The translations under genes were made by a program, and so were the position numbers. The notes under the pieces were generated by a model. The model saw nothing but the letters and a program-made list of their open reading frames with translations, made no database searches and was not told the origin of the DNA. From CAZCBN01 sp964496975 (GTDB lineage Bacteria > Planctomycetota > Phycisphaerae > Phycisphaerales > UBA1924), in NCBI GenBank assembly GCA_964496975.1, contig CAZCBN010000027.1:1-32444 (forward strand): a DNA stretch of 32,444 nucleotides, in the 5' to 3' direction. The stretch's first letter is position 1; every line of letters begins with the position of its first letter. This document shows positions 1 through 7,777 of this stretch, in pieces.

Positions 1-1
1 T

Positions 2-451
2 GTTAATCCCGGCCTCACCGGAAGCGGTGGCTCCATCGCCCGGCCCGCCGTCTTCCGCCGCCGCCACCGCCTCCAGCACGATCTGGAGTATCAGGCCGTT
101 TACGCGGCCAAAATGTCCAAGGCCGCCGGCCCGCTCATCCTTCACAGCCGCCCCGCCGACCCCGCGCGCACGCCCCCCGAGCCCCGGCTGGGCCTCAGCG
201 TCGGCCGCCGGGTGGGACACGCCCTCGTCCGAAACCGCGTGAAGCGGCTGCTGCGCGAGGCCTTCCGCCTCTGGCGCGCCCAGCACGGCGAGGGCATGGC
301 GTACGACTTCATCGTCGGCGTCCGACCGCACCGCCCGCTGCCGCTCGTCGACTACCAGCGGCTGCTCGCCGACCTCATCGCGCTCTCCCACCGCGAATGG
401 GGGCGGCGACAGGCCCGTCGCCCCCCGAGCCCCCCGGGTGACCCACCATGA
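2..451 (+). CDS. rnpA: Ribonuclease P protein component, 5' end outside the window
   Basis: RnpA is the small basic protein subunit of RNase P, which binds the catalytic RNA and helps it process the 5' ends of tRNA precursors. The reading frame is open from base 2 and has no ATG, GTG or TTG before Met at 113, yet the residues before that Met already match the family (a FRRRHRL stretch, then EYQAVYAAK). The true start therefore lies just upstream of the window. The family RNR signature is clear as RNRVKRLLREAFR, followed by DFIVGVRP and a short C-terminal tail. The stop overlaps the yidD start (ATGA at 448-451), so the two are translationally coupled. In most bacteria this pair follows rpmH; that gene would be upstream of base 1. 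The identification is secure. Confidence 0.93.
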   Translation, partial: VNPGLTGSGGSIARPAVFRRRHRLQHDLEYQAVYAAKMSKAAGPLILHSRPADPARTPPEPRLGLSVGRRVGHALVRNRVKRLLREAFRLWRAQHGEGMAYDFIVGVRPHRPLPLVDYQRLLADLIALSHREWGRRQARRPPSPPGDPP

Positions 452-813
452 CCGAGCGCACGCCCCCCGAGGCCCCTGCGGCCCGCCCGGCGCCAGCGCC
501 CGGCGCCCCGCGGCCCGCGGGCCCGATCGGCCGGGCGCTCGCATGGCCCGCCATCGGGCTGATCTGGGTCTACCGCGTCACGCTCTCCCCGCTCGTCGGC
601 AACCAGTGCCGATTTTCGCCCACGTGCAGCCGCTACGCGCTGGAGGCGTACCGGCGGTATGGTCTGTGGGGTGGCTCGGTGCTCACCGCGGGCCGCCTGC
701 TGCGCTGCCACCCCCTGCACCGCGGCGGCTACGACCCGGTGCCCCTGCCGCCAACCCCGGCGGCCGACTCAGCCGCCGGCCCCGGCCCCGCCCGCGGCCC
801 CGATCGCGGCTGA
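448..813 (+). CDS. yidD: Membrane protein insertion efficiency factor YidD
   Basis: YidD is a small protein associated with the inner membrane that assists YidC-dependent membrane protein insertion. The 121-residue product has a Pro/Ala-rich N-terminus of about 25 residues not usual in the family. The canonical core follows: an amphipathic helix with IYxxTLSPL-type sequence (VYRVTLSPLVG), then CRFSPTCSRYALEAYRRYG, then LRCHPLHRGGYDPVP. All three conserved cysteines (two in CRFSPTC, one in RCHP) are present. It overlaps the rnpA stop by 4 bases. The C-terminal tail of about 20 residues is low-complexity Pro/Ala/Gly. Confidence 0.95.
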   Translation: MTERTPPEAPAARPAPAPGAPRPAGPIGRALAWPAIGLIWVYRVTLSPLVGNQCRFSPTCSRYALEAYRRYGLWGGSVLTAGRLLRCHPLHRGGYDPVPLPPTPAADSAAGPGPARGPDRG

Positions 814-910
814 CCCCGCCCCGCGGGCCGATGCCGCGACCGCCGAGCGCCGATACAACCCCGCCCTGCGTTCCGTGCCCCCCCCCGGCCCCCGCGACCG
901 AAAGCGAGCC

Positions 911-1561
911 ATGAGCCGATTGCCCGCCGCCGAGCGCCGAGAGCAGTTGCTGGACAGCGCCGCGGCGTTGTTCTCGCAGCAGGGCTACGCCCGCGCCACC
1001 ACGGCCCAGCTCGCCAAGGCCGCGGGCGTCACCGAGCCCATCATCTACAGGCACTTCGCCAGCAAGCGCGACCTCTTCGTCGCCCTCATCGAGCGCACCG
1101 GCACCCGCACGCTCGAGCAGTGGCAGGCCGCGATGTCCAGCGCGAAGGAGCCCGCCGAGCGGCTCCGCCGGCTCATCGGCAGCAACCCCATGGTCTCGGC
1201 CGCGGGGCGCGAGGCCTACCGCGTCTTCCTCCAGGCCATCAGCGAGGTCGACGACCCCGCCATCCACACCGCCCTCGAAACGCACCTGCGCACCCTGCAC
1301 GGCTTCCTGAAGCGCGAGCTGGAGATCGCCCAGGACGCCCACCAGGTCGGACGCCGCTTCTCCGCCGAGGTGCTCGCCTGGCTCATGATCCACCTGGGCA
1401 TGGGCTACGGCGTGCTGAGCGCGATGAACATCGAAGGCCACGGCGTCGACGGCTCCGGCGTCCACGTGCAGGAAGTGCTCGCCCGCGCCCTGGTCGGCCG
1501 CGCGGGCACGCAGGACGGCGGCAAGGACACCGGCCCCGCCGGCGGCGACGACGCCGAATAG
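911..1561 (+). CDS. TetR/AcrR-family transcriptional regulator
   Basis: This 216-residue protein has a typical TetR N-terminal DNA-binding domain at about residues 5-55. It starts RREQLLDSAAALFSQQGYA, continues with a TTAQLAKAAGVTEPIIYRHF recognition helix and then FASKRDLF. The C-terminal ligand-binding half is helical and resembles the YcdC-like half of stress or fatty-acid regulators, but the ligand cannot be read from sequence. I chose Met at 911 because the TetR domain begins right after it and the upstream codons (814-910) are low-complexity. The end of the protein is Gly/Asp-rich. It lies 97 bases after yidD, faces a convergent gene 13 bases away, and has no obvious partner operon. Such proteins normally repress themselves and a neighbour, but no operator dyad is evident here. 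Confidence 0.85.
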   Translation: MSRLPAAERREQLLDSAAALFSQQGYARATTAQLAKAAGVTEPIIYRHFASKRDLFVALIERTGTRTLEQWQAAMSSAKEPAERLRRLIGSNPMVSAAGREAYRVFLQAISEVDDPAIHTALETHLRTLHGFLKRELEIAQDAHQVGRRFSAEVLAWLMIHLGMGYGVLSAMNIEGHGVDGSGVHVQEVLARALVGRAGTQDGGKDTGPAGGDDAE

Positions 1562-1574
1562 CGCCCGTCGACCC

Positions 1575-2216
1575 TCAGCGCATCACATCATCAATGCACG
1601 CCCGCTGCACCGGCGGCGCGTCCAGCCCCGTCACCACGCGCCAGAAGGGCTCGCGGCCCCCGTCGCGCAGCCACGACGACAGCGGGCCCGACGCCCCGGC
1701 CGCGCAGCGGTCCAGCTCCGGCCCGCCGATGAAGACCACGCGCTGGATCAGCAGCAGGTCCTCGCTCGCGTACTCCGTCTCGGCGGCCACGCCCATCAGC
1801 GCGTCGGCCAGCTCGGCGAACAGCCCGGGGTTGGCCCGCAGCAGCAGGTCGGCGTCGTTCCACAGCAGGTAGCGCATCCGCGCCACGGAAAGTCCCGCGT
1901 GTGTTTCGCGGCTGCGCAGCGCTTCGGTCAGGCCGCGGGCCCCGTTGATCCGCCGGGCCAGCGACTCCACCGGCACCTGGAGCTCCACTTGGTGGCAGAA
2001 CTGATCAAGGTCCGCCGCGAATCGCCCGTGGATGGTCACCACGTCCGTGTCGCGCTGGCCGCACAGGAACTGCTGCATGCCGGCGGCGAACCTCGCCCGG
2101 CGCGAGGCGTCCAGCGACCACGCCACAAGGTGGTGCTCGTCCATCAGGGCGATCGCGTCGGGCTGCCAGCCGATCGCCGCGAAGCCAAGGTCGGGATATC
2201 GCGCAGCAAGACTCAT
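1575..2216 (-). CDS. Conserved-looking protein of unknown function, faintly barstar-like
   Basis: The 213-residue product has no signal peptide or membrane segment and is probably cytoplasmic. The start at 2216 is chosen because the protein begins MSLAARYPDLGFAAIGWQ, whereas residues upstream in the same frame are Arg/Gly-rich and look non-coding. Visible stretches include TIHGRFAADLDQFCHQVE and RYLLWNDADLLLRANPGLF. The HG..DLDQFCHQ segment faintly recalls barstar-type RNase inhibitors (an L-D-x-F-h-x-Q pattern), and the later WNDAD..F..L.DAL segment could fit the same fold, but I would not assign it on this alone. It converges with the TetR gene. Upstream is a 1.1 kb gene-free region. The function is unknown. 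Confidence 0.6.
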   Translation of the reverse strand: MSLAARYPDLGFAAIGWQPDAIALMDEHHLVAWSLDASRRARFAAGMQQFLCGQRDTDVVTIHGRFAADLDQFCHQVELQVPVESLARRINGARGLTEALRSRETHAGLSVARMRYLLWNDADLLLRANPGLFAELADALMGVAAETEYASEDLLLIQRVVFIGGPELDRCAAGASGPLSSWLRDGGREPFWRVVTGLDAPPVQRACIDDVMR

Positions 2217-3296
2217 CGGCGCCCCAGCGTCTCTTCTCCGAACACCGTCCGAGCGATCCGAGATCGCCGCCGTCCCGCGCCACACACGCACGCGCGGGCC
2301 GCGTCCCTCTTCTCGCCCCCCGAACGCTGAGCGCTCTCGCGCGCAACGCCCGGGCCACCGGGGCAAGCCTTCCCGTTCCCCTTTCCGCGGTTTCTCCCGA
2401 CCCGGCCCGTGCCGAGCTCCGACCGCGTGCCGGCGCGCGGGCTCCCACAGCCCGACGCTGGCGAATCACCTCGCCGCCCGCGCCCGCGGCCTGCGCCGCG
2501 CCGCCCGAACGGCCGAACCCACCCCAAGGCCGCACAGCCATCGCCGAGACCGCGTGGTCCGGGCGCGGTGACCTGCCGTGAACCGGCCGATACCGCGCAC
2601 CACACCGCGCAGGTCCCGGCGTTTCCGCCGGCCCGACGCCGCGTTGGCGGCGTGACTAACCTAAACAGGGTGCAGATGTTGCTCACACACCCCGTTGCTG
2701 GAGTGTGCCTCAGAATCCGGACCCCACAACCCGAAGCGGCGGAATCCGCGCGAGGTTTGCGCGACGCTCACCCGGATGCAGCGGCCGCCAAGGCGCGGCC
2801 CACGAGAACTTGGGTAAACTGGAGGAAGTTGGTAATCACCAAGTCGTGTGTTGACAGAGGTTTCGGCGCATGGACCATGGTTTTTTGGCGACCCGGCCCG
2901 CGGTGTGGCCGAGAAGCTGCAAGGTCCGAGAGCAAACCGCCGAGTTGTGGGGGTTCAGACCGGGTGGCTTGGTACTTCACCCCATTCGGTGATGGACGGC
3001 CCAGAAAACCCCCTGTGGTGCTGCAGGTGGACCGATAGTCGGGGGAGACCAAGGTTGCCTGTTGAGGGGAAGGAAAGTTCCGTGAAATGTCTGAATGGGA
3101 CTCCGGGCTGTCCGGGCAAGATGGTAAAACAGTGACGGAAATCCCTGACAATGGGGTTGGCAGACCGGGCGACTTCGGGCACGATCGGAGTCGCGGAGAT
3201 CCTGGCAAACATCCGGCCCGGCGTGGGTTGTGTGATGGGACGCGAAACAGAGCAGGCTCGCGAACCCCGGGCACGCACCAAGAAGGAGACGGCACC
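2217..3296. other. 1.1 kb gene-free region between the unknown minus-strand gene and the LuxR gene
   Basis: Open frames here are overlapping, antisense or low-complexity, and none has family-like sequence. Bases 2217-2640 are GC-rich and featureless to my eye. From about 2650 to 3296 the composition is visibly less GC-rich than the flanking genes. This part holds a dyad next to a TTGACA hexamer (2829-2879) and a possible hairpin with 6-bp arms at 3169-3174 and 3189-3194. I looked for the conserved cores of tmRNA, RNase P RNA, 6S RNA and SRP RNA and recognised none. The stretch is best viewed as a long promoter and leader region for the LuxR gene, or as the site of an unrecognised small RNA. 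Confidence 0.45.
2829..2879 (+). promoter_or_regulatory. Possible promoter with an upstream dyad, LuxR gene leader
   Basis: TTGGT-AATC-ACCAA at 2829-2842 is an inverted repeat with 5-bp arms. Eight bases downstream is a perfect TTGACA hexamer (2851-2856). With a 16-base spacer the -10 would be GACCAT (2873-2878), which keeps the A, A and T of the consensus at positions 2, 5 and 6. This would give the LuxR gene a leader of about 410 bases. The -35 match and the adjacent dyad are seen directly; their use as promoter and operator is inferred. Confidence 0.3.
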
Positions 3297-4268
3297 ATGC
3301 ACTCGATCGGCGAAGACGCGATGACAGCGCTCGAAACCGCGACGATCATGACCGAGGCGATCTGCGAGTTGCCGGCCGTGGCCACCCTGGACTGGGGTGA
3401 TCGGGCGGCCGAGGCCCTGCGGCCCGTGGCCGTCTCGGGGCGCGTGTGCCTGCTGCTGGCGTCGATTGACCAGAGCGGCGCGATCGTCTCGCACGAGGCG
3501 ACGGGCGTCGCCACCGGTCGTCGCGACATGCCCGGCACGGCCGACCCGAGCGTGGAGCTGACCCTCCGCTCCCGGGCCGAGCGGCTGACCGACATCGGCT
3601 TCCGCCCCTCGGCCGCCGAACTGGACGAGGGCGTCTTCGGCTCGCTGGGCGAGCTGATCCGCTCGCCCGACTGGCGGACGCGCGGGCTGGGCCAGCTCTG
3701 GGCCGGCATTCCCTGTACGGATGTTCTGGTCGGCGCGTGCCGCATGGGCACGGTCGAGGCGGGCCGGCTGATGATCGCCCAGGTGGCGTACACCTCGGCC
3801 GAGGGGCCCGGCGGCGCGGCGGCCAAGGTGGGCGTCTCGCTGCTGCGGGTGTCGATGCCGCTGCTGGTGCGTCGGGCGCTGCTGGCGATCGGGGCCCGCC
3901 GGTCGACCTCGGCCCGCTGGCTGACGGTGCGCGAGCAGCAGGTGCTGCACGAGCTGACGCTCGGCAAGAGCGTCCGTCAGATCGCTGAAGAGATGGGCCG
4001 CAGCTGCCACACCGTGCACGACCACGTGAAGAGCCTGCACCGCAAGCTGAACGCGTCGAGCCGCGGCGAGCTCGTCTCGCGGGCCCTCGGGCACATCGAC
4101 GAGGCGACGCGCATCCGCGACACCCGCCGCCCCGGCGCCGAGGCCACGCCCGAGGTGCGGACGCGCGACACCGCCGCCTTCGGCATGGGTCGCCCCGCCA
4201 CCGACGCGACGCCCCGGCTGGGCCTCGCCGGCGAGGGGTACGAGGGCGCCCGCGCCACGGCGATGTGA
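3297..4268 (+). CDS. LuxR-type (NarL/FixJ-like HTH) transcriptional regulator
   Basis: The 323-residue protein ends with a LuxR-family HTH at about residues 206-265. It begins WLTVREQQVLHELTLGKSVRQ and continues with IAEEMGRSCHTVHDHVKSLHRKL and NASSRGELV, keeping the usual L-T-x-R-E and V-x-x-H-x-x-x-I/L-x-x-K-L patterns. The N-terminal 200 residues are a sensor-like domain that I cannot name. They lack the Asp-centred features of a response-regulator receiver, and an autoinducer-binding fold is not evident. A Shine-Dalgarno site (AAGGAG at 3283-3288) lies 8 bases before ATG 3297, which settles the start. The tail of about 50 residues after the HTH is Arg/Ala/Pro-rich. A hairpin terminator follows at 4322-4349. 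It stands alone with a long gene-free upstream region. Confidence 0.85.
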   Translation: MHSIGEDAMTALETATIMTEAICELPAVATLDWGDRAAEALRPVAVSGRVCLLLASIDQSGAIVSHEATGVATGRRDMPGTADPSVELTLRSRAERLTDIGFRPSAAELDEGVFGSLGELIRSPDWRTRGLGQLWAGIPCTDVLVGACRMGTVEAGRLMIAQVAYTSAEGPGGAAAKVGVSLLRVSMPLLVRRALLAIGARRSTSARWLTVREQQVLHELTLGKSVRQIAEEMGRSCHTVHDHVKSLHRKLNASSRGELVSRALGHIDEATRIRDTRRPGAEATPEVRTRDTAAFGMGRPATDATPRLGLAGEGYEGARATAM

Positions 4269-4296
4269 GCCGGGCCAAACGGAGCCGGGCCAAACG
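4267..4296 (+). repeat. Tandem duplication of a 15-base unit just after the LuxR stop
   Basis: GAGCCGGGCCAAACG occurs twice, head to tail, at 4267-4281 and 4282-4296. It starts within the stop codon and runs into the 3' untranslated region ahead of the terminator. A slippage duplication is the simplest explanation. Confidence 0.8.
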
Positions 4297-4321
4297 GCGG
4301 GTGGTGTTGTGTTCTTTGGTG

Positions 4322-4349
4322 GCACGGGCTTGCAGCCCGTGCTTTTTTT
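4322..4349 (+). terminator. Rho-independent terminator after the LuxR gene
   Basis: GCACGGGCT (4322-4330), a TGC loop and AGCCCGTGC (4334-4342) form a perfect 9-bp stem directly followed by seven T residues (4343-4349). The T-run is on the plus strand only, so it terminates the LuxR transcript. In the other direction it lies beyond the end of the PEP-CTERM-like gene without a U-tract. Confidence 0.88.
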
Positions 4350-4373
4350 ATCCCCACAGGTCGATGCCCGTCT

Positions 4374-5714
4374 TCAGCGTCGACGACGGCGGCTGGCCCA
4401 GGCCGCGCCGATCAGGAGCACCGCGCCGCCGCCCGGCGTGGGCACGGGCGGGGGTGGGGGGGGCGGGGGCGGGTTGTCGTCGTCGTCGTCGGGGGTCGGG
4501 TCGTCGTCGTCGGGCAGGGGGTCGGTGGGGTCGTCGTCGGGGTCGGGCTCGTCGGGGGTTTCGGGCATGTCCTCATCGGGGTCGATGGGGTTGTCGTCGT
4601 CGTCGTCCGTCGGGTCGTCGGGGGGGTTGATCATGTCGTCGAAGGGGAAGTCGGGCTGGCCTCCGCCGCCGCCCCCTCCGCCTCCTCCGCCGCCGCCGCC
4701 CCCGCCGCCGAGGTTGTTGATGCGGGGGCCCGCCTGCTCGCCGGCGGCGCCGCCGCCCTGGGTGTCTTCGTCGGGGCCTTCGTCGGGCACCAGGACGAAG
4801 TCGAGGCCGCGGGCGTCGGTGACGCCGAAGTCGGCGAGGGCGACCATGAACGTGCGCTCGGCGGCGGGCGAATCGATCCAGAGCTCGGCCGACTCGGCGT
4901 TGTAGAGCGCGGTGCGTTCGCCCAGGCTTTCCCACGCGAGGGCGCTGGCGGCGCCGGAGGCCTCGAGCCGCGGGGAGGAGAGGCGGACGCCGATGACGGC
5001 GCCGGTGCGCGCGTCGACGGTCATCACCGTGCCTGTGGAGGTGTCGGAGACGAGAAGCGTGCCGGTGGGGCCCATCGCGATGTCGGCGGCCTGGCCGATG
5101 GCGACGGTGCCGGTGTCGAGCGACGCGACGGGCTCGATGACCGGCGAGCCGCCGGCGGGGACGAAGACGCGGTGGAGCTGGTCGGGCGTGGCGGGGTCAT
5201 CGTCGCCGACGAGGGCGTGCATGACGCCGTAGAGCGGGTCGCCCGCGAGGCCGGTGATGCGGGGCGCGCCGAGGGCTGGGGCGTGCGCGCGGCCGTTGGT
5301 GAGTCGGGCCCAGGCGGGGTCGTCGGTGGGGGTGATGGAGGCGGGGGCGATGGAGCCGACGACGCGGACGACGTTGGGCGTGTCGGGCTGGAGGTCGCGC
5401 AGGTCGACCTCGACGAGGACGGGTCCTTCGAAGCCGCCGAGGGCGTGGTTCACGGCGACGTAGGCGCGGTGCTGGCCGACAACGGTGAGGGCGTCGAGCC
5501 CGCCGCCGAGGGGCTGGAGGGTGGTGCCGTCGTCGTAGACGAGGGTGCCGAAGTCGCGGAAGGTCTCGGCGGGGTTGTCAACATCCCAGACGGCAAAGAG
5601 CCGCGAGTTTCCGGCGTCGACACCCCAGAGGGTGAGCTGCTGCGGCGCAGCAGGCGACACGGACGCGGCGCTTCCGGCGGCCGCGGCCAACGAGAGGACC
5701 CGCAGGCACCACAT
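4374..5714 (-). CDS. Secreted protein with polyglycine and acidic stalk and PEP-CTERM-like tail
   Basis: The 446-residue product starts with a signal peptide (MWCLRVLSLAAAAGSAASVS) and has a Shine-Dalgarno GGGAGG at 5722-5727, which fixes the start at 5714. The first 320 residues look like a repeat or beta-propeller domain in which each section has a hydrophobic strand and an Asp/Gly turn (for example AIGQAADIAMGPTGTLLVSD, an NHL/SMP-30-like pattern). Next come 17 consecutive glycines and about 80 residues that are almost all Asp, Pro, Glu and Thr. The end is PTPGGG, a short hydrophobic helix and a final run of five arginines. That tripartite end matches exosortase-sorted PEP-CTERM proteins, in which the tail is cleaved after export. 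It is probably displayed at the cell surface. The ligand is unknown. The downstream neighbour on the same strand is separated by a 293-base gap, so it is probably transcribed alone. Confidence 0.78.
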   Translation of the reverse strand: MWCLRVLSLAAAAGSAASVSPAAPQQLTLWGVDAGNSRLFAVWDVDNPAETFRDFGTLVYDDGTTLQPLGGGLDALTVVGQHRAYVAVNHALGGFEGPVLVEVDLRDLQPDTPNVVRVVGSIAPASITPTDDPAWARLTNGRAHAPALGAPRITGLAGDPLYGVMHALVGDDDPATPDQLHRVFVPAGGSPVIEPVASLDTGTVAIGQAADIAMGPTGTLLVSDTSTGTVMTVDARTGAVIGVRLSSPRLEASGAASALAWESLGERTALYNAESAELWIDSPAAERTFMVALADFGVTDARGLDFVLVPDEGPDEDTQGGGAAGEQAGPRINNLGGGGGGGGGGGGGGGGGQPDFPFDDMINPPDDPTDDDDDNPIDPDEDMPETPDEPDPDDDPTDPLPDDDDPTPDDDDDNPPPPPPPPPVPTPGGGAVLLIGAAWASRRRRR

Positions 5715-6007
5715 AGGCCCGCCTCCCTCACAGAACGAGTTATTCGGACACACGCCTCGGGGCGAACGCCCTGGGCGAACGGAACGTGCCGTCGGTTGCT
5801 CACGCTCGTCGCGCGTGCCGAGTCGGGCCGCCGCTCGGTCAGGCGAGCGGGCGGTCTGAGTGAGCACCCCGTTTCGAGCGGTTCGTCGCGCCATAGCTCA
5901 CCAAGCGGCTGGCCCGACGACAAGATTCACCAAGATCTACGAAAGACAAGGCAGATCGGATCCACATGCGCAGGGGTGTGCCCCCTGTGTTTGGGTGGTG
6001 GCGCGAC

Positions 6008-7669
6008 TTAGACGGCAGAAGCGGCAAGAGCTGCGCGATCGGCCTGGGCGATGGGACGTTGGTGGGCGCCCGCGGTCGGCATGTTGCAATCCCGCGCAAG
6101 AAGCGCGGAGGAGATCTGGGCGGAGAGGAAGATGGTGGGCAGGCCGCTGCCGGGGTGGGTGCCGCCGCCGACGAGGTAGAGCCGGTCAAACCCTTTGAGG
6201 CGGTTCTGCGGGCGCCAGTGGAGCATTTGGCGCAAGTTGTGCGCGAGGTTGAAGGTGGCGCCGTGGTTGATCTTCATGGCGGCCCAGTCGGCGGGCGTGA
6301 TCTGCTGCTCGCAGAGGATGCGCGACTCGATGTCGCGCAGGCCGAAGACTTCTTCGAGCTGCGCGATGGCGCGGCGGCGCATGGCGGGCGCCTCGGTGTC
6401 CCAGTTGATGGGGGCGCCGTCGGTGCCGGGGCGGCAGTTGGGCGTGGGGATGAGGACGTAGAGCGCGCTGCAGCCGGGGGGCGCGAGCGTGGGGTCGATG
6501 CGGCTCGGGTTGCAGACGTAGATGCTGGGGTCGTCGGTGACGCGGCCGCGCTCGGTGATGTCGCGGAGGTTGTCCTCGTAGCCGGGGCTGGTGTGGATGG
6601 TGTGGTGGGGGAGATCAACCTCGCCCTGCACGCCCAGGTAGAGCATGTAGGTGGAGCAGGAGTAGCGCTTGCTGTCGAGCACCTCGGCGGCGTACTCGCG
6701 GCGCGGGCCGGTGGTGCGGAGCTCGGCGGGGACGAGGTTTTTGAGAGCCCAGGCGGCGTCGGCGTTGACCACGACGGCGTCGAAGGGCGTGCGCTCGCCG
6801 CCGGTCACCACGCCGTCGGCGCGGTGGCCGGAGAAGGTGATGCGTTCGACGGGCGTGTTGGTGCGCACGACGGCGCCCTTCTTCTCGGCGACGTGGGCGA
6901 GGGCGGCCATCATGGCGTTGCAGCCGCCCTTGGGGTGCCAGATGCCGTACTCGTACTCGATGAAGGGGAGGATGGTGAAGAGGCTCGGGCAGTCAAAGGG
7001 GCTCATGCCGAGGTACTTGCTCTGGAAACTTACGGCGAGTTTGACGTGCTCGTCGGTGAAGAACTCGCCCAGGAGTTGGTGGACGCTCTTGTGGGGCTTC
7101 AGCAGGGGGAGGACCTGCGCGGTCTCGAGGTCGACAAGGTCGAGCAGCGAGCGGATGGGGCGGCGGAGGATGGGCTCGCTGAGGCGGAGCTTGGAGCGGT
7201 TGTGGGCGATGAAGCGGTCGAAGGCTTCGCCCTCGCCGGGCTTGACGGCGTTCAGGCGGCGGGCCATCTGCGCGAGGTCTTGGGTGGTGTCGATGACGAG
7301 GGGGTCGGCGGGGGCGCCGCCGGCGCCCTTGCGGCCGATGATGAGGCGGTACATCGGGTCAAGGCGGGTGAGGTCGACGTGGTCTTCCATGCGTTCGCCG
7401 GCGGCGGCGAAGATCTCGCCCAGGACGTAGGGCATGAGGAAGAAGGTGGGGCCGGTGTCGAAGTGGAAGGCGCGGTGCTGCGCGTCGTGCAGGGTGATGC
7501 GCCGGGTGCGGCCGCCGACGCGGTCGCCCGCCTCAAAGACGGTGACGCGGGCGCCGGAGGCGGCGAGGAGCACGGCCGCGGCGAGGCCCCCCGGACCGGC
7601 GCCAACGACGGCGACGGAGGGTGAGGCTTGGGACACCGGGGCGGGGCGGGACGTGGGCGTGGCGATCAT
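6008..7669 (-). CDS. crtN: CrtN-type C30 carotenoid desaturase (4,4'-diapophytoene desaturase family)
   Basis: This 553-residue FAD-dependent desaturase of the CrtI/CrtN family has the dinucleotide-binding motif GAGPGG at residues 23-28. It is followed by an FEAGDRVGGRTRR segment and FDTGPTFFLMP. The second half tracks Staphylococcus CrtN more closely than CrtP: SKYLGMSP..CPSLFTILPFIEYEYGIWHPKGG, YSCSTYMLYLGV, DDPSIYVCNPSRID.TLAPPG, YVLIPTPN, and a C-terminal GTHPGSGLPTIFLSAQIS. The expected reaction is stepwise dehydrogenation of a C30 polyene; the exact substrate (4,4'-diapophytoene or squalene) cannot be read from sequence. Met at 7669 is chosen because the FAD domain begins soon after it; the long upstream extension of the same frame is antisense to the neighbour. 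The gene diverges from aldH across 108 bases. Confidence 0.88.
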   Translation of the reverse strand: MIATPTSRPAPVSQASPSVAVVGAGPGGLAAAVLLAASGARVTVFEAGDRVGGRTRRITLHDAQHRAFHFDTGPTFFLMPYVLGEIFAAAGERMEDHVDLTRLDPMYRLIIGRKGAGGAPADPLVIDTTQDLAQMARRLNAVKPGEGEAFDRFIAHNRSKLRLSEPILRRPIRSLLDLVDLETAQVLPLLKPHKSVHQLLGEFFTDEHVKLAVSFQSKYLGMSPFDCPSLFTILPFIEYEYGIWHPKGGCNAMMAALAHVAEKKGAVVRTNTPVERITFSGHRADGVVTGGERTPFDAVVVNADAAWALKNLVPAELRTTGPRREYAAEVLDSKRYSCSTYMLYLGVQGEVDLPHHTIHTSPGYEDNLRDITERGRVTDDPSIYVCNPSRIDPTLAPPGCSALYVLIPTPNCRPGTDGAPINWDTEAPAMRRRAIAQLEEVFGLRDIESRILCEQQITPADWAAMKINHGATFNLAHNLRQMLHWRPQNRLKGFDRLYLVGGGTHPGSGLPTIFLSAQISSALLARDCNMPTAGAHQRPIAQADRAALAASAV

Positions 7670-7765
7670 CGGCGGGGCTCCGGCGTCCGCGGTGGGGCGG
7701 TGCGCGATGCGGCGGCGTTCGCTCGCCACGGGGTGGACGATGCGGGACGCGCCGCGGGGCACATC

Positions 7766-7771
7766 TATACT
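7766..7771 (+). promoter_or_regulatory. -10-like TATACT directly before the aldH GTG start
   Basis: TATACT matches the TATAAT consensus at five of six bases. It is followed by exactly six bases and then GTG at 7778, so transcription would begin at or within a base or two of the start codon. I see no convincing -35 hexamer 16-18 bases upstream and no Shine-Dalgarno site. The spacer to crtN is only 108 bases, so both divergent promoters must fit there. Confidence 0.55.
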
Positions 7772-7777
7772 CGCCCC

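Noticed and set aside
911..1561. TetR gene as the regulator of the carotenoid cluster
   Set aside because: It is about 4.5 kb away with three other gene units between, and no shared operator was seen.
2848..3135. A 95-codon plus-strand frame ahead of the LuxR gene
   Set aside because: No ribosome binding site, no family-like sequence, mixed codon use, and it lies in a region with regulatory-looking signals.
5936..6005. Hairpin CAGGGG...CCCCTG downstream of crtN as a terminator
   Set aside because: The stem is only six base pairs and no U-tract follows on the minus strand.
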